Shown here in pieces: positions 36,329 through 44,645 of a stretch of DNA of 64,000 bases. Numbering within the stretch: position 1 is the first letter of the stretch; each line of letters starts with the position of its first letter. Position numbers and translations under genes: made by a program. Location of the stretch: positions 72,164 through 136,163 of the forward strand of contig DATKQE010000118.1 of NCBI GenBank assembly GCA_035532935.1. The letters run 5' to 3'. The DNA comes from DATJLY01 sp035532935. Its GTDB lineage: Bacteria > Pseudomonadota > Alphaproteobacteria > ATCC43930 > CGMCC-115725. The notes under the pieces were generated by a model that was given only the letters and a program-made list of their open reading frames with translations, was not told the DNA's origin and did no database searches.

Positions 36329-36655
36329 CTATGCGATGTGCACGGCCAGCCAGATCGTCGCCCTGTCGGGGTCGGTCCATTGCACGCGGTGGCGGGTATG
36401 GGGTGTGAGGTAAAGATAATCGCCGGGCCGCAATTCGACCGGCGCCACCGCGCCCTCCAGCAGCACCTCGGCCGCGCCTTGCAGCACCATCACCCATTCC
36501 GCCGCGTCCTGGTCGTACCAGAACCCCGGTGCGCTGGCATGGCCGCGCGAGACGATGCGCTCGATCCTGACATTTGCGGCCACAAGGAGTTCGCCGAACG
36601 CCTCGCCCGCGAGCGTCGCCGGGATGTCGGCGAAGATATTGCCGTCGGCTGCCAT
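36329..36655 (-). CDS. Small cupin-domain protein
   Basis: 108 residues, a single cupin barrel: WYDQDAAEWVMVLQGAAEVLLEG, then RPGDYLYLTPHTRHRVQWTD. The two cupin motifs are present, with Glu in the first and HTRHRV in the second as likely metal residues. Such small cupins can be isomerases, dioxygenases or sensors. 88 bases upstream of the CMD gene, and divergent from the ABC binding protein gene. Confidence 0.85.
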   Translation of the reverse strand: MAADGNIFADIPATLAGEAFGELLVAANVRIERIVSRGHASAPGFWYDQDAAEWVMVLQGAAEVLLEGAVAPVELRPGDYLYLTPHTRHRVQWTDPDRATIWLAVHIA

Positions 36656-36778
36656 TCTGGCGTCCCTTCGTTGGCGCGGCCCATTCTAGCCCATGGCGGC
36701 GGCGCCGGAACGGCACGATTGCCGGGAGCGGCCGCAGGGGGCATAACGTCGGGATCGAACTTCGGGAGGAATCGGCCC

Positions 36779-37753
36779 ATGGTTTCCCACTGCTTTGCGC
36801 GCGGCGCGCGCGGGTTTCTCGTGCTCGTAGGCGTGTTCGCGATCATGACCGGCACCGCCGCGGCCGCCGCCAAGATCAGGGCCGGAACGCCCGAGCCGAC
36901 GGCCTTCGTCTTCTCCGCGCTCGACGTCGGCATCGAAGGCGGCTTCTTCAAGAAATACGGGCTCGACGTCGAGCGCATCGACTTCGCCGGCGGCGCCAAG
37001 CTGCATCAGGCGATGACGGCGGGCGATCTCGACATGATCGTCGGCACCGGGTCGGACATGCTCTTCCTCGCCCGGGGCGCGCCGGAAAAGGCGGTGGCGG
37101 CCTATGGCAATGATCTTCGGTCGCTGTCGCTCATCGTGCTCAAGGACAGCCCGATCAAGTCGTTGGCCGATCTCAAGGGCAAGACCATCGGCGTCACCAC
37201 GACCGCGTCGTTCACGAGCTGGATCGCGCGCCAATTGTCGATCCACGAGGGATGGGGGCCGAACGGCGTCAAGGTCGCCTCACTCGGCAACATGTCCGGA
37301 ATCGTTGCCGGGATGATGGCCAAGAACGTCGACGCGATCATCGGCACCACCGCCGCCGGTCTCAAGCTCGAATCCGAAGGGCGCGCGCGGATCATCGTCA
37401 CGGCGGGCGACGTGATCACCGATTTCATCGCCGACATGATCTATACCAGCGATGCGATGATGCAGCATCATCCCGACCAGGTTCGCGGCTTCCTGCGCGG
37501 CTGGTTCGATACCATCGCCTTCATGAAGACGCACAAGGCCGAGACGATCCGCATGACGCAGAAGGATACCCACCTTCCCGATGCGATCGCCGCGCGCATC
37601 TACGATGCCGAGATGCCGACCTTCTTCAGCGACGGGCATTTCGACCGCAAGAAGCTCGCGGCGGTGAAGCAGTCGCTCGTCGATCTCGGCCTGGTGAAGA
37701 AGATGCCGCCGGACAGCAAGCTGATCACCGAGGCTTATCTGCCCAAGCCATAG
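36779..37753 (+). CDS. ABC transporter substrate-binding protein, SsuA/ThiY (NMT1)-like
   Basis: 324 residues with a Sec signal ending near GTAAAAAKIRAG. The mature part is the NMT1/SsuA type: FSALDVGIEGGFFKKYGLDVERI, GAKLHQAMTAGDLDMIVGTGSD, SLADLKGKTIGVTTTASFT. The family binds sulfonates, nitrate, pyrimidine precursors and aromatic acids. No permease or ATPase gene follows; an SDR gene starts 80 bases later. Start ATG at 36779 after GGGAGGA. Confidence 0.88.
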   Translation: MVSHCFARGARGFLVLVGVFAIMTGTAAAAAKIRAGTPEPTAFVFSALDVGIEGGFFKKYGLDVERIDFAGGAKLHQAMTAGDLDMIVGTGSDMLFLARGAPEKAVAAYGNDLRSLSLIVLKDSPIKSLADLKGKTIGVTTTASFTSWIARQLSIHEGWGPNGVKVASLGNMSGIVAGMMAKNVDAIIGTTAAGLKLESEGRARIIVTAGDVITDFIADMIYTSDAMMQHHPDQVRGFLRGWFDTIAFMKTHKAETIRMTQKDTHLPDAIAARIYDAEMPTFFSDGHFDRKKLAAVKQSLVDLGLVKKMPPDSKLITEAYLPKP

Positions 37754-37833
37754 GCAATGATGCGGCGCCGGGGCAAGACGCTGCGGCATTCCACGGCAAG
37801 TTCCGCGGCGTCGCCGCACGAAAGGTGGCCTCC

Positions 37834-38736
37834 ATGAACCGGCTGGACGGCAAGGTGGCGATCGTGTTCGGCGCCGGTCCCAATATCGGCGGCACGATCG
37901 CGTATTTCCTCGCGCGCGATGGCGCGCGCGTCGTCGTCAGCGACGTGAGCGCGGCGGCCGCGCGCGGCACCGCGGAATTCATCCTGTCGCGCGGCTACGC
38001 GGCGCAGGCGATCGCGGGCGATGCCGTCGACGAGGACTCGGTCGCCCGGGTCGTGGCGGCGGCGGTTTCAGCCTATGGCGGGCTCGACATCGTCGTGAAC
38101 ATGGCCGGAACGGTGCATTGGAGCCCGGTCCAGGACATGGACCTCGGCGCCTGGACGGAATGCCTGCTCAGCTTCCCGACCGCGGGCATGCTGACGACGA
38201 AGCACGCGGCGCGTGCAATGATCGCGTCCGGCCGGCGCGGCAGCATCATCCATCTGCTCTCGACGGCGGCGCATTTCGGCGAGGCGTCGGGCGGCGCCTA
38301 CTGCGCCGCCAAGGCGGCGCTCCTCAACCTTGCACGCTCGGCCGCGATGGACCTCGCCCATGACGGCATCCGCGTCAACACCATCACGCCCTGCGCCATG
38401 GAGCATCAGCTCTGGACCAACATGCAGGATGAGATCCTCGACCCCGATTTCGTGCCGCCGCAGCGCCGGTCGTTCTATTCGCGCGACGATTATCTGAAAT
38501 GCATCCCGCTCGAGCGGTTCCCGCGCGCCGCCGACCTGGCCTGGGCCGCCGTGTTCCTGGCGTCGGACGAGGCGGGCTTCCTCACCGGCGTGGACATTCC
38601 CGTCGATGGCGGGCTGCGCTTCAAGTATCCGGCCTGGCGGCCCGGCGACCGGACCGGGGTCAACATCGCCGACTACGCGCGCGGCCTCCAGGTGACGCAA
38701 TACGGCGAGGCGCGGGGCAAGCTGTTCCCCGACTGA
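37834..38736 (+). CDS. Short-chain dehydrogenase/reductase (SDR)
   Basis: 300 residues, classical SDR: cofactor loop GAGPNIGGTIAYFLARDG, VNMAG, catalytic Ser in LLSTAAH and Tyr-x3-Lys in YCAAK, then IRVNTITP. The cofactor loop lacks the usual TGxxxGIG spacing in its first part but keeps the glycines. The C-terminus is extended by about 30 residues beyond the usual VDGG end. AAAGGTGG stands before the ATG at 37834. Probably oxidises or reduces an intermediate of the surrounding pathway. Confidence 0.9.
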   Translation: MNRLDGKVAIVFGAGPNIGGTIAYFLARDGARVVVSDVSAAAARGTAEFILSRGYAAQAIAGDAVDEDSVARVVAAAVSAYGGLDIVVNMAGTVHWSPVQDMDLGAWTECLLSFPTAGMLTTKHAARAMIASGRRGSIIHLLSTAAHFGEASGGAYCAAKAALLNLARSAAMDLAHDGIRVNTITPCAMEHQLWTNMQDEILDPDFVPPQRRSFYSRDDYLKCIPLERFPRAADLAWAAVFLASDEAGFLTGVDIPVDGGLRFKYPAWRPGDRTGVNIADYARGLQVTQYGEARGKLFPD

Positions 38737-38817
38737 CGCGCCGCCGCGCCGTCCGCGGGCTTGACCGCGGGGCGGGCCGATGCAACCTATGGCGGCGATC
38801 CGCTCGAAGGAGAAGGC

Positions 38818-38874
38818 ATGGGCAAGCCGTCACGGTCGAGACGCGGCGAAGGCGCCCGCGAGGCACGCCGGTGA
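38818..38874 (+). other. Possible 18-codon leader ORF overlapping the alcohol dehydrogenase start
   Basis: ATG at 38818 follows AAGGAGAAGGC, a better ribosome site than that of the next gene, and encodes MGKPSRSRRGEGAREARR. Its TGA overlaps the GTG of the dehydrogenase as GTGA. It could couple translation into the dehydrogenase, or be chance in Arg-rich high-GC DNA. Confidence 0.3.
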
Positions 38875-39974
38875 GCGCGCCGGGCACGTCCGTTGCCGCG
38901 GTCGCGGTCGAGCCGCGCCGCACCGAGCTGCGCGAGTTTCCGATCCCCGAGATCGCGCCGGATGCCGGGCTTTTGCGCGTCGAGGCGACCGGGATGTGCG
39001 GCAGCGACTGGCCGATGTATCTGCGCGAGAAGCCCGGCCCGCGCATCCTCGGCCACGAGATGATCGGCACCATCGTCACGCTCGGCGACGTCGCCCGCGC
39101 CCGCTGGGGCGTGAGCGAAGGCGACGTGGTCGCGCTCGAGGAATATCTGCCGTGCGGGCACTGCGAATACTGCCGCAGCGGCGAATACCGCTCGTGCCTC
39201 GAGACCGATACGCGGCTTGGCGGCGGCATCCGCTACGGTTCGACCCCCCTTACCCGCGCGCCGGCGCTGTGGGGCGGCTACAGCCAGTTCCTCTACATGC
39301 ACCCGCGGACGGTGCTGCACCGCGTTCCGGCGGGCATTCCCATGCATATCGCCGCCATGGCGCTACCGATCGGCAACGGCTTCCAATGGACCTATCTCGA
39401 TGGCGGCGCCGGGCCGGGCAAGACCGTCGTCATCCAAGGCCCCGGGCAGCAGGGCCTCGGCTGCGTCATCGCGGCCAAGGCGGTGGGCGCCGACATCATC
39501 ATCCTCGCCGGCCTTGCCCGCGATGCCGAGCGTCTCGCCGTCGGCCGCGCCCTCGGCGCGCATCATACCGTCGCGGTCGATCAGGAGAGCCTGGCCGAGG
39601 CGGTGACGCGCATCACCGCCGGGCGCATGGCCGACATCGTCGTCGACGCGAGCGGCGGCGGGCCGACGCTCGTCAACGGCGCTCTCGCGCTCATGCGCAA
39701 GCGCGGCACGCTACTGGTCGCGGCGCGCAAGGGCGGGATCGACGGGTTCGACCTCGATCAGGTCATCGCCAAGCAGATCGTGCTGCGCGGGACGCGCGGC
39801 CACGGTTTCGCCGCGGTCGAGCTGGCGCTCAGGACGATGGCGCTCGGCACCTTCCCGCTGGAGCGGATGTCGAGCCATGTCGTCGGCCTCGGCGATGTTG
39901 ATCGGGCCTTGCGCATGGTCGGCGGCGAAAGCGCCGAGCGGTCCATCCACATTACGGTCAATCCCTGGAATTGA
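38871..39974 (+). CDS. Zinc-dependent medium-chain alcohol dehydrogenase
   Basis: 367 residues. Catalytic zinc ligands are Cys43 (GMCGSDW) and His62-Glu63 (LGHEM); the structural zinc site is Cys95, Cys98, Cys101 and Cys109 (CGHCEYCRSGEYRSC). The Rossmann segment is VVIQGPGQQGLGCVIAAKA. Related to threonine, sorbitol and glucose dehydrogenases. The start is GTG at 38871, chosen because the family N-terminus begins about eight residues before AAVAVEPRRTELREF. Probably one operon with the SDR and the two Rieske genes downstream. Confidence 0.9.
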   Translation: MSAPGTSVAAVAVEPRRTELREFPIPEIAPDAGLLRVEATGMCGSDWPMYLREKPGPRILGHEMIGTIVTLGDVARARWGVSEGDVVALEEYLPCGHCEYCRSGEYRSCLETDTRLGGGIRYGSTPLTRAPALWGGYSQFLYMHPRTVLHRVPAGIPMHIAAMALPIGNGFQWTYLDGGAGPGKTVVIQGPGQQGLGCVIAAKAVGADIIILAGLARDAERLAVGRALGAHHTVAVDQESLAEAVTRITAGRMADIVVDASGGGPTLVNGALALMRKRGTLLVAARKGGIDGFDLDQVIAKQIVLRGTRGHGFAAVELALRTMALGTFPLERMSSHVVGLGDVDRALRMVGGESAERSIHITVNPWN

Positions 39975-39986
39975 CGGAGACGCCCC

Positions 39987-41258
39987 ATGCTTACGCCCGA
40001 GGATAACGAACGATTGGTGCGGGTCGGCCGGGGCCGTCCGGCCGGCGAGCTGTTCCGCCGCTACTGGCAGGTGGCGTTGCTGTCGAGCGAGGTTGCCGAC
40101 CCGGACGGGCCGCCGGTGCGCGTGCGCCTGCTCGGCGAGGATTTGATCGCGTTCCGCGACAGTCTCGGCCGTGTCGGCCTCGTCGATGCGTTCTGCCCGC
40201 ACCGGCGCGCGCCGCTGTTCTTCGGCCGCAACGAGGAATGCGGGCTGCGCTGCGTCTATCACGGCTGGAAGTTCGACGTGGAGGGGAATTGCATCGACAT
40301 GCCGTCGGAGCCGGCCGACTCGCCGCTCAAGGCCGAGGTGAGAATCCGCCGCTATCCGACGGCGGAGCGGGGCGGCCTCGTCTGGGCCTATCTCGGGCCG
40401 CCGGCGCTCCAGCCGCCCGAACCCGATTTCGAGTGGCTGCGCGCGCCGCCGTCGCATCGTTACGTGACCAAGACATACGAGGACTGCAATTACCTTCAGG
40501 CGCTCGAGGGCGGGCTCGACACCGCGCATTCGTCGTTCCTGCACAACAACCGCATCGGCGACAACCGGCTCGTGCGCAACCGCGACGGCGCGCCGCGCAT
40601 CGAGATCGAGCGCACCGATTATGGCTATTGCTATGCCTCGATCCGCAAGGCCGGCGCGGACGGGCATTACATCCGCGTCTATCACTACGTGATGCCGGCA
40701 AACCAGTTGCGCGGCAATGTCACCGCCATCGACGGCGTGCGGGCGGAGGTTCCCAAGCTCGAGGGACATATCTGGGTCCCGATCGACGACACCCATTGTT
40801 GCGTCTACAACTGGTCGTGCGCCTATGACCGCTCGGTGGTGCTCACGCCGGAATACTGCGCGGCCTTCGACAAGCGCTATGGCCGTGGCAGGGACGATTT
40901 CATCCCCGGCACGTTCCATCTGAAGCGCAATATCGGCAACGATTTCCTGATCGATCGCGCGGCTCAGAAGACGCAGACCTACACCGGCATCGAGGGCGTC
41001 AACACCCAGGATTTCGCGATCCAGCAGGGCATGGGGCCGATCGTCGACCGCTCGCAGGAGAATCTCGGCACGTCCGATCGCGCGATCGTCACCATGCGCC
41101 GGCTGATGCTCGATGCGACGCGCGCGGTGGAGCGGGGCGAGCCCCTTCCCGGGCTCGATCCGCAAACCTATCGCCGCGTGCGGCCCTATGACGACCTCGT
41201 TCCCGACGGCCGCCCGTGGCGCGACGCGCTCGCCGGCGAACTCGTCGCGAAATGGTAG
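39987..41258 (+). CDS. Rieske oxygenase, phthalate-dioxygenase-like (first of tandem pair)
   Basis: 423 residues. Rieske ligands Cys70, His72, Cys89 and His92 (FCPHRRAP, CVYHGWKF). The mononuclear-iron site is LDTAHSSFLH with Asp178, His181 and His186. The layout is that of the phthalate/vanillate single-subunit (alpha3) class, which needs a separate FMN/FeS reductase; none is nearby. Only 12 bases after the alcohol dehydrogenase stop. Confidence 0.92.
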   Translation: MLTPEDNERLVRVGRGRPAGELFRRYWQVALLSSEVADPDGPPVRVRLLGEDLIAFRDSLGRVGLVDAFCPHRRAPLFFGRNEECGLRCVYHGWKFDVEGNCIDMPSEPADSPLKAEVRIRRYPTAERGGLVWAYLGPPALQPPEPDFEWLRAPPSHRYVTKTYEDCNYLQALEGGLDTAHSSFLHNNRIGDNRLVRNRDGAPRIEIERTDYGYCYASIRKAGADGHYIRVYHYVMPANQLRGNVTAIDGVRAEVPKLEGHIWVPIDDTHCCVYNWSCAYDRSVVLTPEYCAAFDKRYGRGRDDFIPGTFHLKRNIGNDFLIDRAAQKTQTYTGIEGVNTQDFAIQQGMGPIVDRSQENLGTSDRAIVTMRRLMLDATRAVERGEPLPGLDPQTYRRVRPYDDLVPDGRPWRDALAGELVAKW

Positions 41259-41277
41259 CGCCGAGCGGAGACGCCGC

Positions 41278-42432
41278 GTGAGCGACGGCCAGCAGCAGCG
41301 CGCGGAACGGCTCGGCGCCCTGATCGAGACCGGCCGCGACACCGATATGGGGCGGCTGTTGCGCAAGTTCTGGCATCCCGTCGCGGTCGCGCGCGAGCTG
41401 GCGCCGGGCAAGGCGCGCGCGATCAAGGTCATGGGCGAGACACTGACGCTCTATCGCGGCGCGAGCGGCCGGCCCCATCTGGTCGGCGGGCGCTGCGCCC
41501 ATCGCCTGACGCTGCTCCACACCGGCTGGGTCGTGGGCGAGGAAATCCGCTGCATGTATCACGGCTGGCAATATGACGGCGCCGGACGCTGCACGCTGCG
41601 CCCGGCCGAGGGCGATATCGGCCCGCCGCCGGTCGCGATCGCGAGCTACCCGGTCGAGGAATATCACGGCCTGATCTTCGCCTGGCTCGGCGCAGGCGCG
41701 CCGCCCGCCTTCGACCTGCCGCGCAAGGACGTGTTCGACCGGCCCGGCGCCGTCGTCTTCGCCAAGGGCGAGCGCTGGCCCTGCAACTGGTTCCAGATGG
41801 TCGAGAATTCGCTCGACGCCGTGCATGTCAGCTTCGTCCACCAGGCGGGACGCGTCGGCTCGTTCGGTGGCACCGTCACCGCGGCGATCCCCGAGCTGAG
41901 CTATGTCGAGACCGATGCCGGCATCCGCCAGACCGCCGCCCGCGGCCGGACCAACGTGCGCGTCAGCGACTGGACCTTCCCCAACAACAACCACATCAGC
42001 CAGCCCGGCCTCACCGCGGACGATCCCTGGATCCATGTTGGCATCTGGATGACGCCGCATGACGACGAGAGCACCACGCGCTTCACGTTCTGGTGCGTCC
42101 CGGGCGGCAATGAAGAGGCCGAACGGCGCTTCACCGACTATTGCCGCGCGCACGGCGCCTACAATCCCGCCGATCACCACGCCGATCTTCTCGACGGCAA
42201 ATATCCCGACGACGAGGTGATGGAGCTGACCAGCGCGCAGGACTATGTCGTGCAGATCGGCCAGGGCGCGGTCGCCGACCGCACCCATGAATATCTCGGC
42301 AAATCCGACGCGGGCATCGCCTTCCTGCGCCGCATTTTCCTGCGTGAGCTCGAGGCGATTCGGCAGGGAGGTCCGACCAAGGAATGGCGGGCTTTGGCCG
42401 CGCCGGCGGCGATGCCGATCCAGGCCGCCTGA
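41278..42432 (+). CDS. Rieske oxygenase, phthalate-dioxygenase-like (second of tandem pair)
   Basis: 384 residues. Rieske ligands Cys73, His75, Cys92 and His95 (RCAHRLT, CMYHGWQYD). The iron site is NSLDAVHVSFVH with Asp180, His183 and His188. Same class as its neighbour but clearly divergent from it, so it probably has its own substrate or forms a mixed oligomer. Start GTG at 41278, nineteen bases after the first stop. Compared with CPHR the first motif reads CAHR, still keeping both ligands. Confidence 0.9.
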   Translation: MSDGQQQRAERLGALIETGRDTDMGRLLRKFWHPVAVARELAPGKARAIKVMGETLTLYRGASGRPHLVGGRCAHRLTLLHTGWVVGEEIRCMYHGWQYDGAGRCTLRPAEGDIGPPPVAIASYPVEEYHGLIFAWLGAGAPPAFDLPRKDVFDRPGAVVFAKGERWPCNWFQMVENSLDAVHVSFVHQAGRVGSFGGTVTAAIPELSYVETDAGIRQTAARGRTNVRVSDWTFPNNNHISQPGLTADDPWIHVGIWMTPHDDESTTRFTFWCVPGGNEEAERRFTDYCRAHGAYNPADHHADLLDGKYPDDEVMELTSAQDYVVQIGQGAVADRTHEYLGKSDAGIAFLRRIFLRELEAIRQGGPTKEWRALAAPAAMPIQAA

Positions 42433-42451
42433 CGGTCGCGCCCGGCGCCCG

Positions 42452-43072
42452 TCACCCGATCCGGTCGAGATGGGCGGCGTCGTTGATGCGCAGCACGCGG
42501 ATGCGGCCGTCGACGATGTCGATCTCGTTGAGCGCGCAGGGCGACTGGGCGATCCGCGCAAACGCGGCAAGCGGCTGATCGAGAAGCTGCAGCAGCAGCG
42601 CGCGGTTGACATGGTCGTGCCCGACCAGGACCACGACCGCCCCCGCGTCGTGCCGGCTTACGACGAAGCGGACGGCATTTGCGGTGCGGGCGACGAGATC
42701 CTGAAGCGAATCGCCGTCGGGGAAGCGCACGAGATGCGGCGTCGCGTCCCAGGCGGCGAGGAGCGCGGGCCATTGCGCCCGCACGTCGTCGCGCGTCAGC
42801 CACGCCCAGCGGCCGAAATCGAGATCGATCAGATCGTCGAGCGTCTCGCCGCCGATCCCGCAAGCCGCGGCGATGGCGCGGCCGGTGGCGACGCAGCGGC
42901 CGAGCGGGCTGGTATAGACCGCAACCGGCCGCCACAGCGCCGCGATCCTGGCGGCGACCGCCTGCGCCTGGGCCTCGCCGAGTGCCGTCAGCGGAATGTC
43001 CTTGCGGCCGCGAAAGCGCTCGGGCGCGATGCCTTCGACATGTCCGTGCCGGGTCAGGATGATCTTGGTCAT
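42452..43072 (-). CDS. Histidine phosphatase-superfamily protein (phosphoglycerate mutase-like)
   Basis: 206 residues. The catalytic RHG motif is at the N-terminus (IILTRHGHVEG), the second Arg in YTSPLGRCVATG, and the second His in VVVLVGHDHVNRALL. Size and motifs fit CobC/PhoE-like small-molecule phosphatases. Start ATG at 43072 is chosen because TRHGH normally lies within ten residues of the N-terminus. Convergent with the Rieske pair. Confidence 0.9.
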   Translation of the reverse strand: MTKIILTRHGHVEGIAPERFRGRKDIPLTALGEAQAQAVAARIAALWRPVAVYTSPLGRCVATGRAIAAACGIGGETLDDLIDLDFGRWAWLTRDDVRAQWPALLAAWDATPHLVRFPDGDSLQDLVARTANAVRFVVSRHDAGAVVVLVGHDHVNRALLLQLLDQPLAAFARIAQSPCALNEIDIVDGRIRVLRINDAAHLDRIG

Positions 43073-43102
43073 GGCCGTGTCGTCGGTGCGCTCAGGCGTG
43101 CG

Positions 43103-43116
43103 TTGAGCCAGATCAA
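43103..43116 (+). promoter_or_regulatory. FNR/FixK-like box between phosphatase and small gene
   Basis: TTGAGCCAGATCAA, one mismatch to TTGAT-N4-ATCAA. It lies 31 bases upstream of the phosphatase start on the minus strand and 101 bases before the 64-residue gene on the plus strand; the latter distance is more usual for activation. Confidence 0.45.
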
Positions 43117-43217
43117 CGCTCCGCGCCATCGGCAGTGTCTATCATCATTCCGCGTCGCGGAGGAGCCACCCTTCGTGACGTATCCATGACAGTCGAAGCG
43201 CGGCGAGGGCACCGGCG

Positions 43218-43412
43218 ATGGCAAAAACCGAGATTGTCGACATCCTCGGCGAGCGCGCCGTCACCACGATCTTGATGAATGCCCCGTTGGATTGCCGGCC
43301 GCTTCACATGCTCACCGCCATGTCGCATCACCTCGAAGCGGCCGCAGCTGCGTTGCTGTGCGCCAGCCTGAAGCGCCGCGATCACATTCTGGGCGATGTG
43401 ATGCTGGCCTGA
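43218..43412 (+). CDS. Small protein of unknown function
   Basis: 64 residues starting MAKTEIVDILGERAVTTILM, with a hydrophobic alanine/leucine stretch (LEAAAAALLCASL) and two Cys. The ribosome site is weak (GAGGGC). Support comes from a clean frame with no antisense gene and the FNR-like box 101 bases upstream. It could be a minor stress protein; no family recognised. Confidence 0.45.
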   Translation: MAKTEIVDILGERAVTTILMNAPLDCRPLHMLTAMSHHLEAAAAALLCASLKRRDHILGDVMLA

Positions 43413-43493
43413 GGGCGCGATAGAACGGGCTTGTCGGCCGCGCCTGGACGGTCGATGGTCATGGCCCGAGGGCGCCGTTGGGGGAAGCCGCCG

Positions 43494-44642
43494 ATGGGTT
43501 TAGCGAACGCCGCAAGCATCGCCGATCTTGCGCTGCTGGCGAAGCGGCGGCTGCCGTCATTCGTCTTCAACTACATCGAAGGCGGTGCCGGCGAGGGCGG
43601 CGGCGTCATCCGCAACGCCGCCGCCTTTCGCCGCCATGTGTTCAAGGTAAGGCGTCTTGCGGGCCTCGCTGCGGAGTCGACGTTCGAGCTTTTCGGCCGC
43701 ACCTATAGCCAGGGATTTGGCGTTGCGCCGATCGGCATGGCCAATCTCGCCTGGCCCGGCGCCGATCTCATTCTTGCCCGGTTGGCCGAGCGCGCGAAAA
43801 TCCCCTACGTGCTCAGCACCGCGGGAACCACCGGCATCGAGACGATCGCCGCTGCGGCGCCGAACGTGGCGTGGTTTCAGCTTTATATGTCGCGCGACGA
43901 TGCCATCACGCGCGACCTGTTACGGCGTGCCTGGGACGCGGGCATGCGCGTGCTCGTGCTCACGGTCGATGTCCCGGCGCCGAGCCGGCGCAACCGCGCC
44001 ATCCGCGACGGCTTCACGCTGCCGTTCCGCTTTACCGGGCGCGTGCTCCTCGACCTTGCCGCGCATCCGGTGTGGTCGCTTGCGACGCTGCGCGCCGGGA
44101 TGCCCAGCCTCGAGACCTACGCGAAATACGCTGACACCGAAAGCCTCCAGGCCGTCGGCCGGTTCATCGCTCAGCTCAACAAGCACGGGCTCGGGTGGCG
44201 CGACCTCGCGGAAATCCGCGCGCAGTGGAAGGGTGCGCTAGTGGTGAAGGGCATCCTCGATCCCGAGGATGCGCTGGCGGCGATCCGCGCCGGCGCCGAC
44301 GGCATTTGGGTGTCCAATCACGGCGGGCGGCAGCTTGAATCGGCACCGGCCTCGCTTGACCGGCTCGGGCCGATCCGGGCGGCGGTCGGCGGCGCGGTTC
44401 CCATTCTTTTCGACGGCGGCATCGGCGGCGGCGAGGACGTCATCAAGGCCATCGCGCTCGGCGCCGCCATGACGTTCAGCGGCCGCTGCTTTGCCTATGG
44501 CGTCGGCGCCGGCGGCGCGCGCGGCGCGGCCAAGGCGTTGGAGATCCTGTCGCGCGAGATCATGGCCGCGCTGCACCAGATCGGCTGCGCCTCGCTCAAG
44601 GCGGCGGACCGGACGATCCTTGCCGATGCCGCGCCGCCGTGA
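43494..44642 (+). CDS. FMN-dependent alpha-hydroxy-acid oxidase/L-lactate dehydrogenase-like
   Basis: 382 residues, TIM-barrel FMN enzyme: FNYIEGGAGEGGGVIRN, PIGMANLAWPGAD, YVLSTAGTTGIETIA, FQLYMSRD, and the catalytic block WVSNHGGRQLE with His276. FMN phosphate site LFDGGIGGGEDVIKA. The start ATG at 43494 follows GGGGGAAG; earlier in-frame starts at 43455 and 43431 are possible. Oxidises an L-2-hydroxy acid (lactate, glycolate, mandelate); mandelate would fit the aromatic context, but this is inference. Confidence 0.92.
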   Translation: MGLANAASIADLALLAKRRLPSFVFNYIEGGAGEGGGVIRNAAAFRRHVFKVRRLAGLAAESTFELFGRTYSQGFGVAPIGMANLAWPGADLILARLAERAKIPYVLSTAGTTGIETIAAAAPNVAWFQLYMSRDDAITRDLLRRAWDAGMRVLVLTVDVPAPSRRNRAIRDGFTLPFRFTGRVLLDLAAHPVWSLATLRAGMPSLETYAKYADTESLQAVGRFIAQLNKHGLGWRDLAEIRAQWKGALVVKGILDPEDALAAIRAGADGIWVSNHGGRQLESAPASLDRLGPIRAAVGGAVPILFDGGIGGGEDVIKAIALGAAMTFSGRCFAYGVGAGGARGAAKALEILSREIMAALHQIGCASLKAADRTILADAAPP

Positions 44643-44645
44643 ATC

